From Candidatus Aminicenantes bacterium UBA647 (GTDB taxonomy: Bacteria; Acidobacteriota; Aminicenantia; UBA2199), in contig DBOL01000029.1 in the NCBI GenBank assembly GCA_002299555.1, forward strand, positions 20,108 to 84,107: 64,000 nucleotides of DNA. Reading direction: 5' to 3'. Numbering within the stretch: position 1 is the stretch's first letter; every line of letters starts with the position of its first letter. The notes under the pieces were generated by a model, which was given only the letters and a program-made list of their open reading frames with translations, was not told where the DNA came from and searched no databases. A program made the translations under genes and the position numbers. Below, piece after piece: positions 63,802-64,000 of the stretch.

Positions 63802-64000
63802 TGGTTATTTCCTCCTCTATTTCAGAAAAGATCTTATCAAGCATCTCAGGCAATCCTCTTTGTACATCAGAGCTCAGCTCTCGGGACATATTGATCTCCC
63901 CGGCCTGCATACAATAAATGATAATGCTTGTGTTCTGTATTGCCCCCAGTTCATTTGCCTTCTCAAGAAAACTGATCAAGTCGAACTCATGCAGAGAATA
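63794..64000 (-). CDS. Second hydrogenase maturation protease, C-terminal part (cut by window edge)
   Basis: The last 68 residues of a protein whose start lies beyond 64000. The stretch YSLHEFDLISFLEKANELG aligns with YDSLHQLGIIEAIRLAGLQ of the hybD product, including the nickel-probing histidine, and the downstream strand/helix pattern (IIIYCMQAGEI, LPEMLDKIFSEIEEEI) also matches. A start inside this frame at 63979 would drop the histidine region, so the gene most likely continues. It overlaps hypA by 8 bases. Confidence 0.75.
   Translation of the reverse strand, partial: YSLHEFDLISFLEKANELGAIQNTSIIIYCMQAGEINMSRELSSDVQRGLPEMLDKIFSEIEEEITNA

Overview
The window is a 64 kb piece of an AT-rich bacterial chromosome that contains the replication-origin region. 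A CMP-KDO synthetase (LPS precursor), lipoproteins, RND efflux pumps and Tat-exported periplasmic proteins point to a two-membrane (Gram-negative) cell. A Hyb-type [NiFe] hydrogenase, a menaquinone pathway, many Fe-S proteins and a fused isobutyryl-CoA mutase suggest an anaerobic or respiratory-flexible lifestyle. I cannot assign a phylum. The mix of parS-rsmG-parA, DivIVA, a TatT-type TRAP system and bactofilin would fit a poorly characterised diderm lineage. No rRNA, tRNA, CRISPR array, prophage or intact insertion sequence was seen.

Layout. (1) 1-4.5 kb, minus strand: a small membrane peptide, rsmG, parA, parB, bactofilin, kdsB and the start of pyrG, tightly packed, with a perfect parS inside the rsmG/parA junction. 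(2) 4.5-15.9 kb, plus strand: dnaA, dnaN, recF, gyrB, gyrA, gltX, a rhomboid protease and ridA. Genes diverge from about 4.5 kb, where promoters and DnaA-box-like sequences lie, so oriC is probably at 4.5-6.1 kb. (3) 16-20.7 kb: an exported amidohydrolase-fold protein that has lost its metal ligands, then a minus-strand yggS-yggT-divIVA-recA-membrane-protein operon. (4) 20.8-25.4 kb: acyl-CoA dehydrogenase and fused isobutyryl-CoA mutase. (5) 25.4-33.4 kb, minus: a lipoprotein adaptor and two RND permeases. (6) 33.6-37.4 kb: a TRAP transporter with its TatT lipoprotein. (7) 37.5-40.5 kb: glnS and, convergently, ATP sulfurylase. (8) 40.8-46.5 kb: an accessory-looking stretch of small stand-alone enzymes and unknowns. 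(9) 46.6-56 kb: menaquinone genes menG-menF-menD-menB-menA-menE, a hotdog thioesterase, an EamA permease and DAHP synthase. (10) 56.2-64 kb, minus: a hydrogenase maturation and structural module.

How it works together. The hydrogenase (HybC/HybO periplasmic dimer, HybA ferredoxin, HybB membrane subunit) would oxidise H2 and reduce menaquinone made by the adjacent men cluster; DAHP synthase and chorismate mutase sit at the chorismate supply and drain. Upstream of the hydrogenase, a second maturation protease (cut by the window edge), hypA, a sensorless histidine kinase and a receiver-only response regulator overlap end to start, followed by hypB. This coupling of a cytosolic two-component pair to nickel-insertion genes is the most unusual arrangement here. 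Other points of interest are the metal-less amidohydrolase, a GC-rich hairpin repeat with compensatory changes, a membrane-anchored L7/L12-C-terminal-like protein next to a structured gap and a cysteine-rich ferredoxin, and palindromes at the hydrogenase promoter.
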